Positions 39,482 through 47,206 of a stretch of 64,000 bases of DNA are shown one piece after another; the first letter of the stretch is position 1, and every line of letters starts with the position of its first letter. Made by a program: the position numbers and the translations under genes. The DNA is taken from positions 248,001 to 312,000 of the forward strand of contig NZ_CP073315.1 of NCBI RefSeq assembly GCF_018140925.1. The letters run 5' to 3'. The DNA is from Psychrobacillus sp. INOP01. GTDB taxonomy: Bacteria; Bacillota; Bacilli; Bacillales_A; Planococcaceae. The notes under the pieces were generated by a model, which saw only the letters and a list, made by a program, of their open reading frames with translations, searched no databases and was not told the origin of the DNA.

Positions 39482-40686
39482 ACTTCCACCTTCTCTGCTC
39501 CCTTATTCACCATTGCGTGAACTTTTGTTGGTAGACCCCATAACTCGATAAATCCTACAGCAGAAGCATGATTAAATTCATCATCCTTTGTATACGTTGC
39601 TAATTTCTCATTGTATAGAGAATTAGGGGATTTACGCCCTTCTACAATAGCATGCCCTTTAAATAACTTTACACGCACTGTTCCGTTAACATATTGCTGT
39701 GTTTCCTTCAAGAATGCCTCAAGCGCAGTTCTAAGTGGAGAGAACCAAAGCCCTTCATATATAAGTTCCGTTAACTTTTTCTCCATTACTGGTTTAAAGT
39801 GTGCCAACTCTTTTACTAATGTTATATCTTCTAATTCTTTATGTGCTAGAAGTAAGGTATGCGCACCAGGAATTTCATATACTTCACGTGATTTAATACC
39901 AACTAAACGATTTTCAACGTGATCAATACGTCCAACACCATGTTTTCCAGCCAATTCATTTAATTTTAATATTAATTCATGTAATGGATATTCTACTCCA
40001 TCTATGGAAGTAGGTACTCCTTTTAAAAATTCAATTTCAATTACATCGGCAGTGTTTGGTGCATTTTCTAAAGAAACTGTTAAATCATAAGCCTCTTCAG
40101 GTGGAGCAGCCCAGGGATCTTCCAAAATACCACATTCATTTGCACGACCCCAAAGGTTTTGATCGATAGAGAATGGGCTATCTAAATTAATCGGAATCGG
40201 AATATTTTTTTCTTTTGCATAAGCAATTTCTTCTTCACGACTCCAGCTCCACTCACGAACTGGTGCAATTACTTCTAAATTTGGATTTAAAGCTTTAATA
40301 GAAACCTCAAAACGTACTTGGTCATTCCCTTTACCTGTACAACCATGTGCAACTGCAGTTGCTCCAGTTTGTTCTGCAATTTCTACTAATTTTTTAGAGA
40401 TCAGTGGACGAGATAAAGCAGAAACTAATGGATATTTATTTTCATACCATGTATGTGCTTGAAGTGAGATCAAAGCATATTCATTAGCAAATTCTTCTCT
40501 TGCATCGATCATATAACTTTCAATCGCGCCAACCTCAAGTGCTTTGTTTTTCACGAATGCTAGATCTTTACCTTCTCCAACATCCAGACAAACTGCTACA
40601 ACATCATACCCCTCATCTTTTAACCATGTAATTGCAACTGATGTATCTAACCCGCCCGAATATGCTAAAACTACTTTTTTGTTCAT
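39478..40686 (-). CDS. argG: Argininosuccinate synthase
   Basis: From the ATG at 40686 the protein has 402 residues, the usual length, with the ATP-binding [16 protein letters not shown] at residues 7-22, [14 protein letters not shown] near 115 and [13 protein letters not shown]. The chosen start has GGAGGG six bases upstream; the longer frame from 40737 lacks one. It condenses citrulline and aspartate using ATP. An ARG box at 40702-40715 lies just upstream, predicting ArgR/AhrC repression by arginine. Confidence 0.97.
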   Translation of the reverse strand: MNKKVVLAYSGGLDTSVAITWLKDEGYDVVAVCLDVGEGKDLAFVKNKALEVGAIESYMIDAREEFANEYALISLQAHTWYENKYPLVSALSRPLISKKLVEIAEQTGATAVAHGCTGKGNDQVRFEVSIKALNPNLEVIAPVREWSWSREEEIAYAKEKNIPIPINLDSPFSIDQNLWGRANECGILEDPWAAPPEEAYDLTVSLENAPNTADVIEIEFLKGVPTSIDGVEYPLHELILKLNELAGKHGVGRIDHVENRLVGIKSREVYEIPGAHTLLLAHKELEDITLVKELAHFKPVMEKKLTELIYEGLWFSPLRTALEAFLKETQQYVNGTVRVKLFKGHAIVEGRKSPNSLYNEKLATYTKDDEFNHASAVGFIELWGLPTKVHAMVNKGAEKVEV

Positions 40687-40701
40687 TTTATATCCCTCCA
40701 A

Positions 40702-40715
40702 TGAATTTATATACA
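40702..40715. promoter_or_regulatory. ARG box before argG
   Basis: TGAATTTATATACA matches the ArgR/AhrC consensus TGNATWWWWATNCA at every fixed position. It lies 16-29 bases upstream of the argG start codon. A weaker half-spaced copy, TGTATAAATACA, is at 40754-40765, so the usual pair of boxes may be present. Confidence 0.68.
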
Positions 40716-40834
40716 ATATCTTAGTATTAATATACATAATGTAACATGACCAATGTATAAATACAACTTATTTTTTATAATTATACCTAATTTTTTATCT
40801 TTAAATGATGCTTTGTAGAAGGCTGCAAATAAAA

Positions 40835-40875
40835 ATAGACTTAGCACTCTATATAAATAAGAGAACTAAGTCTAT
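40835..40875 (-). terminator. Terminator of the ABM-domain gene
   Basis: ATAGACTTAG (40835-40844) pairs with CTAAGTCTAT (40866-40875), with an inner CTCT/AGAG stem; the minus strand continues with TTTTTATTT. It lies 9 bases after the stop codon. Confidence 0.78.
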
Positions 40876-40883
40876 GTTATATT

Positions 40884-41180
40884 CTAGAAAATATGCACTT
40901 TCTCAAAGTGTTCGACAACTGGGAAAGGATCATAGTAAGGATGAAGAAGTTTCTTCCATTCTTGATATTCGCTCGATTCTCTAAAACCAATTGTATGATC
41001 TTCTAATGATTCCCATCTAACTAACAGTAAATACTTTCCCTTAACTTCCATACAACGCTGTAACTCGTGAGATATATAACCTTGCATAGAAGAAATAATT
41101 TTAGATGCTTGACGAAAATCATCCTCATACTGTTCCTCTATACCCAGTTTAACTTGTAACATAACTGCCTCTAATATCAT
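40884..41180 (-). CDS. Antibiotic biosynthesis monooxygenase (ABM)-domain protein
   Basis: The 98-residue protein has the dimeric alpha/beta barrel pattern of the ABM superfamily: LEAVMLQVKLGIEEQYEDDF, SMQGYISHELQRCME and YLLLVRWESLEDHTIGFRES. Members include small monooxygenases and haem-degrading proteins. Haem-ligand residues cannot be assigned here. It lies 35 bases downstream of the HAD hydrolase gene and may be cotranscribed with it. Confidence 0.8.
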   Translation of the reverse strand: MILEAVMLQVKLGIEEQYEDDFRQASKIISSMQGYISHELQRCMEVKGKYLLLVRWESLEDHTIGFRESSEYQEWKKLLHPYYDPFPVVEHFEKVHIF

Positions 41181-41215
41181 GGGAACACTCCTTTTTTACT
41201 TCAATCATTTTCAAG

Positions 41216-41875
41216 CTACATACGTTCTATCTTCTTTAATAATTCACTTAAAGAGATTTCCGTCATCGAGTCTATTCGATCATCAAAGTTCTCAAATTTT
41301 AGATTTCTTGTAACACTATTTGGGACTATGACACAACGTATACCCGCCTGTTTTGCAGCACTCAATCCATTCAAAGAATCTTCAAATACAATCGTTTCTT
41401 GAGGTGACAAATCTAAGTCCATAAGTGTTTTATTGTATAGTTCTGGATGCGGTTTAATATTGCTCACATCATCTTTTGTATTGATGACTTCAAAGTAATC
41501 CATTATATTAAGTTGCACTAAGTATGTACGCACCCACTTCTTTGATGAACTCGAAGCTAGAGCTATTTTCAAATTATGTTGTTTAGCCTCATCTAAATAT
41601 TCTTTTACACCTTCCCGTAGTACAGGTGCTTTCATCATGTTTTCATATCTCAATGCAGCATGCTCTTCTAGCAATTCACAATTGACTGATTCACCTGCAA
41701 GTTCTCGGAAGTAACGATATAAAACGTCATTTCCAGTTCCAATACATTGAGAATATCCTTTTAAATCTAGATCAATTTGATGGCTTTCCCAAAAAACCTT
41801 TTTGAATGCTTCATACCAGGTAGTTTCTGTATCTACGATTAAGCCATCAAAATCAAATATAACTCCTTTTATCAA
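41216..41875 (-). CDS. HAD-superfamily phosphatase (YhcW/beta-PGM-like subfamily)
   Basis: The 219-residue protein begins IKGVIFDFDGLIVDTETTWY, giving the nucleophile Asp8 and Asp10, followed by LASSSSKKW (motif II), KPHPELY (motif III) and VFEDSLNGLSAAKQAG (motif IV). It has the helical C1 cap of HAD subfamily IA. It probably dephosphorylates a small sugar phosphate or similar compound. The substrate is unknown. Confidence 0.88.
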   Translation of the reverse strand: MIKGVIFDFDGLIVDTETTWYEAFKKVFWESHQIDLDLKGYSQCIGTGNDVLYRYFRELAGESVNCELLEEHAALRYENMMKAPVLREGVKEYLDEAKQHNLKIALASSSSKKWVRTYLVQLNIMDYFEVINTKDDVSNIKPHPELYNKTLMDLDLSPQETIVFEDSLNGLSAAKQAGIRCVIVPNSVTRNLKFENFDDRIDSMTEISLSELLKKIERM

Positions 41876-41893
41876 TAGTAAAACCCCACAGTC

Positions 41894-42010
41894 TTAGATA
41901 ATGTTTTCAAAAAAATTTGTAAAGTGCCCCCTATCAAAGTAATCAAACTCTTCTTTTGAAATCGGTTGTAACATATAACCTTCATAAAAAGGCTTGATTT
42001 TTAGAATTTT
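41894..42010 (-). pseudogene. Possible coding remnant without start
   Basis: A minus-strand frame of 38 codons bounded by stops reads KPFYEGYMLQPISKEEFDYF and ends FTNFFENII. Its composition looks like real protein rather than random AT-rich DNA, but there is no start codon or ribosome binding site and I do not recognise the family. The other 300 bases between 42011 and 42303 show no gene. Confidence 0.3.
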
Positions 42011-42303
42011 TCAACGTTTGAACCTCATATTCACAATTTCAGCTTTCATAATTAATATTCTTCATCCATTTCCTTAAATCCTTTTAAATCCTAAGATTTT
42101 GTTTAGAATAGAAGATACGACATATTAGGGCAGAAAATGTGTAGAAGATTATATAAATGTGACATTTTTGTGAAAAGTTTATATTTTTCACAATCCGACA
42201 ATCTTTGCGATTTACTTATTATACAATAATCCAGATGCTACATAACCTACTTAGATATACACTCCAAGAAATGAAGCTAAATACACACTACGGAGGAAAT
42301 ATT

Positions 42304-42468
42304 GTGAAAAGTCATTTGCACCAAAAGGCATTATTGCTACGAATTGATCTAAAGAAACAAGATATGTATAGAAAGGCAAAAATTCTTGGTTTTACTCATC
42401 CAATTGTCGTTACTTGCAGTCAAGAGCTTGATGAACTGCTAAATAGATACCAACGAAAAGTTTCATGA
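42304..42468 (+). CDS. Spo0E-like aspartyl-phosphate phosphatase
   Basis: A GTG at 42304 with GGAGG eight bases upstream gives a 54-residue protein ending GFTHPIVVTCSQELDELLNR. The motif SQELD-x-L in a small two-helix protein is the signature of the Spo0E family, which dephosphorylates Spo0A~P and delays sporulation. The longer frame from 42205 would add a poor N-terminus without a ribosome binding site. It stands alone between convergent and divergent minus-strand genes. Confidence 0.82.
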   Translation: MKSHLHQKALLLRIDLKKQDMYRKAKILGFTHPIVVTCSQELDELLNRYQRKVS

Positions 42469-42550
42469 ATTTGAAATTTACCGGTACCTTTCTTATCTTC
42501 CGCTAATGCTGAAAAGATACAGAGTAAAAAGTACTGCCTGACTCTACTAA

Positions 42551-42594
42551 AAAAACCGATTTTTCCTTTGTTTTTTGAGGAAAAGTCGGTTTTT
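42551..42594. terminator. Shared bidirectional terminator
   Basis: AAAAACCGATTTTTCCT (42551-42567) pairs with AGGAAAAGTCGGTTTTT (42578-42594) with one internal T-G pair. It lies between the Spo0E-like gene and the end of the convergent short-chain dehydrogenase gene and has T runs in both directions. Confidence 0.8.
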
Positions 42595-42601
42595 AAAATG
42601 T

Positions 42602-43354
42602 TTATTTTTTTGTAAAATACTTTTTCCCAACAGTTTCGACAATTGATGGGGCTATGGCATATAGTTTACTTGTAATACCCATATAAGAAGGAAGATCAAC
42701 CTCTCTTACTGGTTTTTCAATTACTTGTTCGATTGATGCTACCACTTTTTCCGGAGTCAACAGATGTTCTTTCATACTACTTCTATAATTACCAGTCTCA
42801 TCAGCTAAGTCGAGGAAGGGAGTATCTATTGGACCTGGATTAATAGTAGTAACATTAACACCAAATTCCTTCAGTTCCATCCGGATAGCATTTGCAAATC
42901 CTAGTATGGCATGCTTAGATGCTGCATACACAGATGCTTTAGGAGTAGCTACTTTACCTGCTTGAGATGCAACAAATATAAAGTGCCCACTCCCTCGAGT
43001 TTTCATCTTTTGAGCAAAATACTTCGTAAGTTTCATCGGTGCTAATACGTTTACCTGTAACATTTTCTCCATATCTCCTTCATCCATGTCCAATAAATAT
43101 GAAAATGTTCCAACACCAGCACAGTGGATAACAGAATCAGGTGTTTTCATGTCTATAAAAAGTGAATCGAAGGATTGGACGGATGTTAAGTCCGCTTCAA
43201 TTGTATGGATTCCATCTGCGGATAAACTATTTAGTACAGTGGTATTTCTACCAGTAGCCCAAATTTCATAACCTGCTTCATGTAATGTTTTAGCAAGCAT
43301 AAGCCCGACTCCGCTAGTAGCACCAGTTATTAGAATTTTTTTAGCTTTGCTCAT
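42602..43354 (-). CDS. Short-chain dehydrogenase/reductase (YqjQ-like)
   Basis: The 250-residue protein has ILITGATSGVGLMLAKTL (NAD(P)-binding), the serine in FVASQAGKVATPKASVYAAS and the catalytic YAASK. The start chosen is the ATG at 43354 preceded by AAAGGAA; the upstream in-frame ATG at 43375 has no ribosome binding site. It overlaps the end of the metallo-beta-lactamase gene by 14 bases. The pair corresponds to yqjQ-yqjP of B. subtilis. The substrate is unknown. Confidence 0.9.
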   Translation of the reverse strand: MSKAKKILITGATSGVGLMLAKTLHEAGYEIWATGRNTTVLNSLSADGIHTIEADLTSVQSFDSLFIDMKTPDSVIHCAGVGTFSYLLDMDEGDMEKMLQVNVLAPMKLTKYFAQKMKTRGSGHFIFVASQAGKVATPKASVYAASKHAILGFANAIRMELKEFGVNVTTINPGPIDTPFLDLADETGNYRSSMKEHLLTPEKVVASIEQVIEKPVREVDLPSYMGITSKLYAIAPSIVETVGKKYFTKK

Positions 43355-44285
43355 ATAATAGAATTCCTTTTTCATTTCGTTTTGCCATTATAAGTTTTTC
43401 ATCGATTAAATAATCTATTTGTCCAATTGTTTCAGAAAGTGTTAATCCAAGTTCTTTTTCATAAACTTGCGGAAATAGTTGTTTGGTTAATTCAAAAATT
43501 GATTTTTCACCATCATTCATCATATCCAGTACTTTAAATGCCCGCTCTTTTTGTTTTTCCAGTCTAGTTGAGACAAGCTCCTGAATATTATACACTTCAT
43601 TGCCATGCCCACTGTAAACCTTTTCAATAGGTAACTGTTGGATTTTTTTCAATGAGGCATTGTATTGTAACATCGATTTTGGGCGTTCATCATTTACATT
43701 TAATGGCGGCTCAATTAAAGGATTCGAAGAAATCTTTTCAAGTATAAGATCTCCACCGATAAGAACTTTTGAACTTTCAGACCAAAATGCCAAATGGCTT
43801 TGGGCATGTCCTAATGTTTCAAGCACCTGAATATCCGGATGACCTGGCAATCTATCTTCATCATATAAATAAGTATCTAACGACCGACTTCCAAGTAAGC
43901 TTAAAGGTCTTCTCATCTTCTCTACCCATTTAAAATATTCCTCTGGTACCCCTTCTTCTCTTAAACATTGTAAATAAAAACGATCATGATACTGCAAAAA
44001 CTCTTCGTCACGAGCCATCCATACTTGATTGTATTCATGACCTAGAATATTAGCTTGTTCAAAAGCATCTGTCCATCCAGCATGGTCAGGGTGATGATGC
44101 GTTAAAACAACCTGCTCAATATCGGTCAGCTCATAGCCCGCTTCTTTAATACCTTGTGTTAATGCAGTTAACGCTACTTCTGTTTTTGGTCCGGCATCGA
44201 TTAGTGTCAAAGTATCGCCTTTTATTAAATATGCGTTTACATCCCCTACTGCAAATGGAGTAGGAATTATAATTTTATGTATCAT
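43341..44285 (-). CDS. Metallo-beta-lactamase-fold hydrolase (YqjP-like)
   Basis: The protein of 314 residues begins MIHKIIIPTPFAVGDVNAYL and has the zinc motif LTHHHPDHAGW near residue 62, further ligands in LGHAQSHLAFW and GGDLILE, and GHGNEV. A C-terminal helical domain follows. The start at 44285 is favoured by GAGGAG nine bases upstream. It is divergent from the T-box/proC transcript, as yqjP is from proI in B. subtilis. The substrate is not known. Confidence 0.9.
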   Translation of the reverse strand: MIHKIIIPTPFAVGDVNAYLIKGDTLTLIDAGPKTEVALTALTQGIKEAGYELTDIEQVVLTHHHPDHAGWTDAFEQANILGHEYNQVWMARDEEFLQYHDRFYLQCLREEGVPEEYFKWVEKMRRPLSLLGSRSLDTYLYDEDRLPGHPDIQVLETLGHAQSHLAFWSESSKVLIGGDLILEKISSNPLIEPPLNVNDERPKSMLQYNASLKKIQQLPIEKVYSGHGNEVYNIQELVSTRLEKQKERAFKVLDMMNDGEKSIFELTKQLFPQVYEKELGLTLSETIGQIDYLIDEKLIMAKRNEKGILLYEQS

Positions 44286-44360
44286 TTGAATTCTCCTCAT
44301 TAATGAATAGTCATTCATTACATTGTACTCTTATTTATGTTAGCAGTCACTAAAATATGG

Positions 44361-44389
44361 TTGACTTTTTATAATAAGATGCATATAAT
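44361..44389 (+). promoter_or_regulatory. Promoter of the T-box-proC transcript
   Basis: TTGACT (44361-44366) and TATAAT (44384-44389) with a 17-base spacer form a near-consensus sigma-A promoter that starts the T-box leader. Confidence 0.8.
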
Positions 44390-44409
44390 TTCATTAATTC
44401 AGAATATAA

Positions 44410-44652
44410 AAGCTAAGATGAAGAATAGTACATATATGATGGAGTTAAGAGAGTGAAATGATCCGCTGCAAGTTTCACCTCCCGCTCATGTATAGAACCT
44501 ACTTCGGAGCTACTATGTAAACATGGTCGTACCTTCTCGATACGAAGGATTAAGTTGTGCTGAAAATTTTCAGCAAATTTAGGTGGTACCGCGGAAATCA
44601 AGTGTTTTCGTCCTTATTATATATGGGATGAGAGCGCTTTTTTATTTTGTTC
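44410..44652 (+). promoter_or_regulatory. T-box riboswitch leader, probably tRNA-Pro specific
   Basis: The conserved T-box sequence AGGTGGTACCGCGG is at 44581-44594, followed by a terminator stem formed by AAGTGTTTTCGTCC and GGGATGAGAGCGCTT and a T run (44637-44644). Stem I closes with ATAGTA near 44425 and TACTAT near 44508. The 3' side of its internal loop reads GAACCTAC, placing CCT (proline) in the specifier position. Uncharged tRNA-Pro would prevent termination and switch on proC. The T-box is certain; the specifier assignment is by eye. Confidence 0.92.
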
Positions 44653-44716
44653 TTTGATACCGCTCCACATGCATGAAGTTTAATGGAAATCCGGGTTACT
44701 AAAAGGAGGAATTTAT

Positions 44717-45529
44717 ATGACGAAGATTGTATTTGTAGGCGCAGGTGCAATGGCAGAAGCTATTATAAATGGCTTAACGAAAGAACAAAAAATTTCACCT
44801 GCATCTATTTATGTCATGAATAAATCGGATGAAAAGCAGCTTAACTATTTGAAAGAAACGTACAATGTTCAACTCGTATGTGAACAGAAAAAAGCGTTAA
44901 CGGAAGCTAATATTATTTTTTTAGCCATGAAACCAAAAGACGCAAATGATGCGTTAACTAATTTGGCACCATATATAAACAATGAGGCAACGATAGTTTC
45001 CGTTATTGCCGGTATCAATATCCAGACCATTACAAATTCTCTGGGCAACAGACCAATTGCACGTGTTATGCCAAATACTTCTGCAGCTGTTGGAATGAGT
45101 GCATCTGCTATATGCTGGAATGAACTTATTTCAGACGCTTCTAAAATACTCATCATCGATCTTTTAGAATCGATTGGCTCTGTAAAAGTCGTAGCAGAAG
45201 AGGATTTACATGTTGTTACTGCACTTTCTGGAAGTGGTCCAGCTTACTTCTATTATTTCGCGGAACAGTTTGAATCCGCAGCTATTAAGCATGGTTTAGA
45301 GAAGACCGATGCTCGTCAATTATTTATACAGACGATGGAAGGTGCCGCACAAATGCTAAAAAAAGGTGATGTGGAACCTGAGGAACTGCGTAGAAGAGTC
45401 ACGAGCCCTGGAGGAACAACAGAAGCAGGCTTAGAACAATTAATGGAGCATAAAGTGAGTGAAGCTATCTTTGCTTGCATCCAAGCTGCACAAAACAGAT
45501 CACGAGAACTTGGAAAACTTTATGAATGA
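44717..45529 (+). CDS. proC: Pyrroline-5-carboxylate reductase
   Basis: The 270-residue protein begins TKIVFVGAGAMAEAIINGL (NADPH-binding Rossmann motif) and has the P5C reductase signature in VTALSGSGPAYFYYFAEQFE and the C-terminal LRRRVTSPGGTTEAGL. It makes proline from pyrroline-5-carboxylate. AAGGAGG precedes the ATG. Control by a proline T-box fits a biosynthetic role. It corresponds in position to proI (yqjO) of B. subtilis. Confidence 0.97.
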   Translation: MTKIVFVGAGAMAEAIINGLTKEQKISPASIYVMNKSDEKQLNYLKETYNVQLVCEQKKALTEANIIFLAMKPKDANDALTNLAPYINNEATIVSVIAGINIQTITNSLGNRPIARVMPNTSAAVGMSASAICWNELISDASKILIIDLLESIGSVKVVAEEDLHVVTALSGSGPAYFYYFAEQFESAAIKHGLEKTDARQLFIQTMEGAAQMLKKGDVEPEELRRRVTSPGGTTEAGLEQLMEHKVSEAIFACIQAAQNRSRELGKLYE

Positions 45530-45608
45530 ATAAGTGAGAGCTTCCATCCGTGTGGTTTTTACAGCATGTTAAACCGTGATAATAATCTAGAAAGGTGTTT
45601 TGGAAAGA

Positions 45609-45776
45609 ATGGATAATTCTTATTTTGTCGGCTGGGGCACACTTGCTTTTATTAATGCCGGCATTGCACAAGGGAAAAATAGAAGTGGTCTCAACTGGTT
45701 CCTCCTATCATTAGTTATAGGACCAATTGCAACTGTGAGTTTAGTTATACTAGAGAAAAAAAGAGATTCCGAGTGA
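45609..45776 (+). CDS. Small membrane protein of unknown function (55 residues)
   Basis: An ATG at 45609 opens a frame that reads MDNSYFVGWGTLAFINAGIA, QGKNRSGLNWFLLSLVIGPI and ATVSLVILEKKRDSE. It has two hydrophobic segments around a charged GKNRSG turn. The spacing from proC (80 bases, no terminator between) suggests cotranscription, and its own 3' end forms part of the terminator. GGAAAG lies just before the ATG and AGAAAGGTG further upstream. I do not know a function. Confidence 0.6.
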   Translation: MDNSYFVGWGTLAFINAGIAQGKNRSGLNWFLLSLVIGPIATVSLVILEKKRDSE

Positions 45777-45802
45777 AATACAACTCGTTCGGAATCTCTT
45801 TT
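45759..45802. terminator. Bidirectional terminator between the proC unit and rnz
   Basis: AAAAGAGATTCCGA (45759-45772) pairs perfectly with TCGGAATCTCTTTT (45789-45802). The left arm lies inside the last codons of the 55-residue gene and the right arm touches the rnz stop codon, so the compact hairpin serves both convergent units. Confidence 0.85.
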
Positions 45803-46745
45803 ATAATTTGTATTTGATTAATGAATCATTTACCCAATTATATTCTGTAAAATCTTCCGCGATATAAATGGGAAAACTATATTTTTCGACTTGGGTAAGC
45901 ATTTTGTTTAGGTCAGATGACAGGAATCGTGCACTAATATGATTAACGATCAAATGCTTAGCATTCGCTTTTTGACAGACTTCGGCTGCATCAACTATAG
46001 TAGAATGCCCATAAAGGCGCGCAAGCTCTGCTGTATCTATGTCAAACGTTCCTTCATGGACGACGACATCTGCATCTTTACTTAACCAAATAGAGTTTTC
46101 ACAGTATTTTGTGTCTCCTAGTATCGTTACTTTAAAACCCTCTCTTGGTTCCCCAGTTACCTCCTCACTCTTTACTACTATTCCATCAGGTAGCACCACA
46201 TCTTGTCCTTCTTTTAATTGTTTTAATAAAGGACCTCTTGGAACTCCTAAAGCATCTGTTTTTTCTATAAAAAGTTCAGGGGCAAGGGCTTTTTGTTTGA
46301 CCGTATATCCGAAACAGGGCATTACATGTTCTAATAGTTTTGCTTCCACTATAAATTGTTCATCTTCAAATATTATACCCTCTTCAATCTCTATAATCGA
46401 AAGTGGATATTTCACATGAGTTTTGGATATAGCAAGAGTTACTTCAATCCAATTTTTCAATCCTGTTGGTCCATAGATTGTAAGAGGTTCCAGTCCACCT
46501 AAAAAAGAACGGGATCCTAACAAACCAGGAAGCCCATAAATATGATCACCATGTAAATGTGTAATAAATAGTTTTTCCAGTTTACGAGGCTTTAGTGTCG
46601 TATGCAAAATTTGATGCTGAGTGGCTTCCCCACAATCAAACATCCAAAAAGAACCTCGCTCCTCTAATAGTTTCAATACTGTCGATGTCGTATTACGCTG
46701 TTTTGACGGCATTCCTGCTCCCGTTCCTAAAAACAATAATTGCAT
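45801..46745 (-). CDS. rnz: Ribonuclease Z (tRNase Z)
   Basis: The 314-residue protein begins MQLLFLGTGAGMPSKQRNTT and has the zinc motif FITHLHGDHIYGLPGLLGSR (about residues 60-79), LGDTKYCENS and the C-terminal AKHLIVNHISARF. It cleaves the 3' trailer of tRNA precursors lacking encoded CCA. Its position near the proC/yqjP group matches yqjK of B. subtilis. Confidence 0.95.
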   Translation of the reverse strand: MQLLFLGTGAGMPSKQRNTTSTVLKLLEERGSFWMFDCGEATQHQILHTTLKPRKLEKLFITHLHGDHIYGLPGLLGSRSFLGGLEPLTIYGPTGLKNWIEVTLAISKTHVKYPLSIIEIEEGIIFEDEQFIVEAKLLEHVMPCFGYTVKQKALAPELFIEKTDALGVPRGPLLKQLKEGQDVVLPDGIVVKSEEVTGEPREGFKVTILGDTKYCENSIWLSKDADVVVHEGTFDIDTAELARLYGHSTIVDAAEVCQKANAKHLIVNHISARFLSSDLNKMLTQVEKYSFPIYIAEDFTEYNWVNDSLIKYKL

Positions 46746-46998
46746 ATTTGCTCACTTCCTTAAATAAATTGGACATATTTTAATTATAGAAACCATAATA
46801 ATCAACTTGTAAATATTGTTATAAAATTCGACGTTATTCATCAATTATCAACTTAAACAACATTATTCACTATTTTATGTTTACTATAAATTATCAGGTT
46901 TTAATTGAGTCAATTTCTTAATTACTTGTTTTAATTAATAACCCGAACATTAACTTGATTTTGCTTTCAGTTATCTGTTCTTACAAATTAGATTTTGA

Positions 46999-47062
46999 GC
47001 TATAGGTGGCGACTCCTGCGGAAAACGTCCGACTAGAGCGAAAATCAATTTTGTGTGGATTT
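46999..47062. repeat. Dispersed intergenic repeat, short copy 2
   Basis: The stretch GGTGGCGACTCCTGCGGAAA followed by ACGTCCG is the reverse-oriented core (GGAAA-CGTCCG) of the repeat seen at 8868, 49988, 53899 and 54391. It is GC-rich in an otherwise very AT-rich 460-base gap between rnz and the MurE-like gene, where I see no other feature. Confidence 0.5.
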
Positions 47063-47206
47063 CACAACTAAAATCCATATTATGAAATTAATTCAGTTAA
47101 CTGACCATTTCTTAGCCTATATAGTTAGTCTAACTCTAAATTTCATGTATGTAAAAAGCAAAACTGCAAACAATAACGAAACAACTTAAAGGGGCGTCCA
47201 AAACTT

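Noticed and set aside
44410-44652. tRNA gene before proC
   Set aside because: The structured region with GGTGGTACCGCGG is a T-box leader that binds tRNA; it lacks the cloverleaf and the TTCGANTC arm.
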